From assembly GCA_029212365.1 (NCBI GenBank), contig JARGOC010000027.1, positions 1 to 49,104 on the forward strand: a stretch of DNA of 49,104 bases. The letters are read 5' to 3'. The notes under the pieces are model-generated. The model ran no database searches and had not been told where the DNA came from. It saw only the letters and a program-made list of their open reading frames with translations. Source of the DNA: Roseovarius sp. Its GTDB lineage: Bacteria > Pseudomonadota > Alphaproteobacteria > Rhodobacterales > Rhodobacteraceae. The translations under genes were made by a program, and so were the position numbers. Positions 48,967-49,104 of this stretch are shown one piece after another; position 1 is the stretch's first letter, and each line of letters begins with the position of its first letter.

Positions 48967-49104
48967 TTTGCTAAAAAGAGCTTAATCAGATCATCAGGTA
49001 AAAAGAATTTTATTAACATAAGATTGATTATGCGATCAATATATTGTAGCGGGCGCGCGCTATCCCCAACTGCGACTCTTGTTAGAAAACAGTAGTTTAT
49101 CTGA
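48967..49104. other. AT-rich tail of the window
   Basis: No gene seen. A TTGAT/ATCAA inverted repeat (about 49023-49038) and an AT-rich stretch, followed by a GC block (GGGCGCGCGCT) near 49050. This could be a boundary or a regulatory region for genes outside the window. Confidence 0.3.

Overview
The window looks like part of a plasmid (or a plasmid-derived replicon) from an alphaproteobacterium of the Rhodobacteraceae/Roseobacter type. The evidence is a repABC replication-partition cassette with its antisense RNA and parS palindromes, high GC with alphaproteobacterial codon use, Tat-exported periplasmic enzymes, and a RHE_PE00001-type protein beside a serine resolvase. No rRNA, tRNA or CRISPR array was seen. 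The taxonomic call is inference from gene content, not from a marker gene.

Layout. 1-3420: repC (running off the left edge), ctRNA, repB and repA on the minus strand, with three parS-like sites. 3420-6862: a worn region with a degraded PIN-domain toxin gene, a serine resolvase and a DUF1612/HTH-type protein. 6863-12178: mercury resistance (merR, merT, merP, a small CC-motif membrane protein, merF, an extra flavin disulfide reductase, merA, and a membrane-protein gene broken by an amber codon). 12153-24874: copper resistance, with a Cu(I) P-type ATPase diverging from a long plus-strand cluster (cueR, multicopper oxidase, BNR-repeat protein, DUF411 protein, cytochrome c, thioredoxin-like proteins, Met-rich protein, DsbA-like protein, Sco, PCuAC, CcdA).

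24875-32366: a divalent-metal region with an L,D-transpeptidase, a Zn/Cd/Pb-type P-ATPase followed by an orphan TRAP permease pair, a CDF protein lacking its metal site, and a lipoprotein L,D-transpeptidase. 32453-38416: a minus-strand operon (di-haem peroxidase-like protein, PhnDCE-like ABC transporter, then a DUF3179 protein) facing an MntR-like regulator across a perfect 18-bp palindrome. 38548-44073: a minus-strand operon of Sco, DsbB, DsbA, PCuAC, Sco, M23 peptidase, DUF411, LspA, a relic of lnt and a small membrane protein. 44246-49104: a CadR/PbrR-like regulator, cytochrome c, transglutaminase-like protein, an intact CDF exporter, a methyltransferase gene split by an L,D-transpeptidase gene, and a fourth L,D-transpeptidase.

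How it fits together. Six promoters (24915, 26227, 30607, 44141 on the minus strand, 45381, 48336) share the MerR-type design: TTGAAC/TTGACC-like -35, exactly 19 bp to the -10, and in most cases a CTCTAG..CTAGAG-like dyad in the spacer. They sit before transporters but also before cell-wall crosslinking enzymes and a periplasmic copper/thiol operon. My main inference is one metal-responsive regulon, controlled by the MerR-type protein at 44246, that couples metal efflux to remodelling and repair of the envelope. Four L,D-transpeptidases, an M23 endopeptidase, a transglutaminase-like protein, LspA and DsbA/DsbB in one such region is the most unusual feature of the window.
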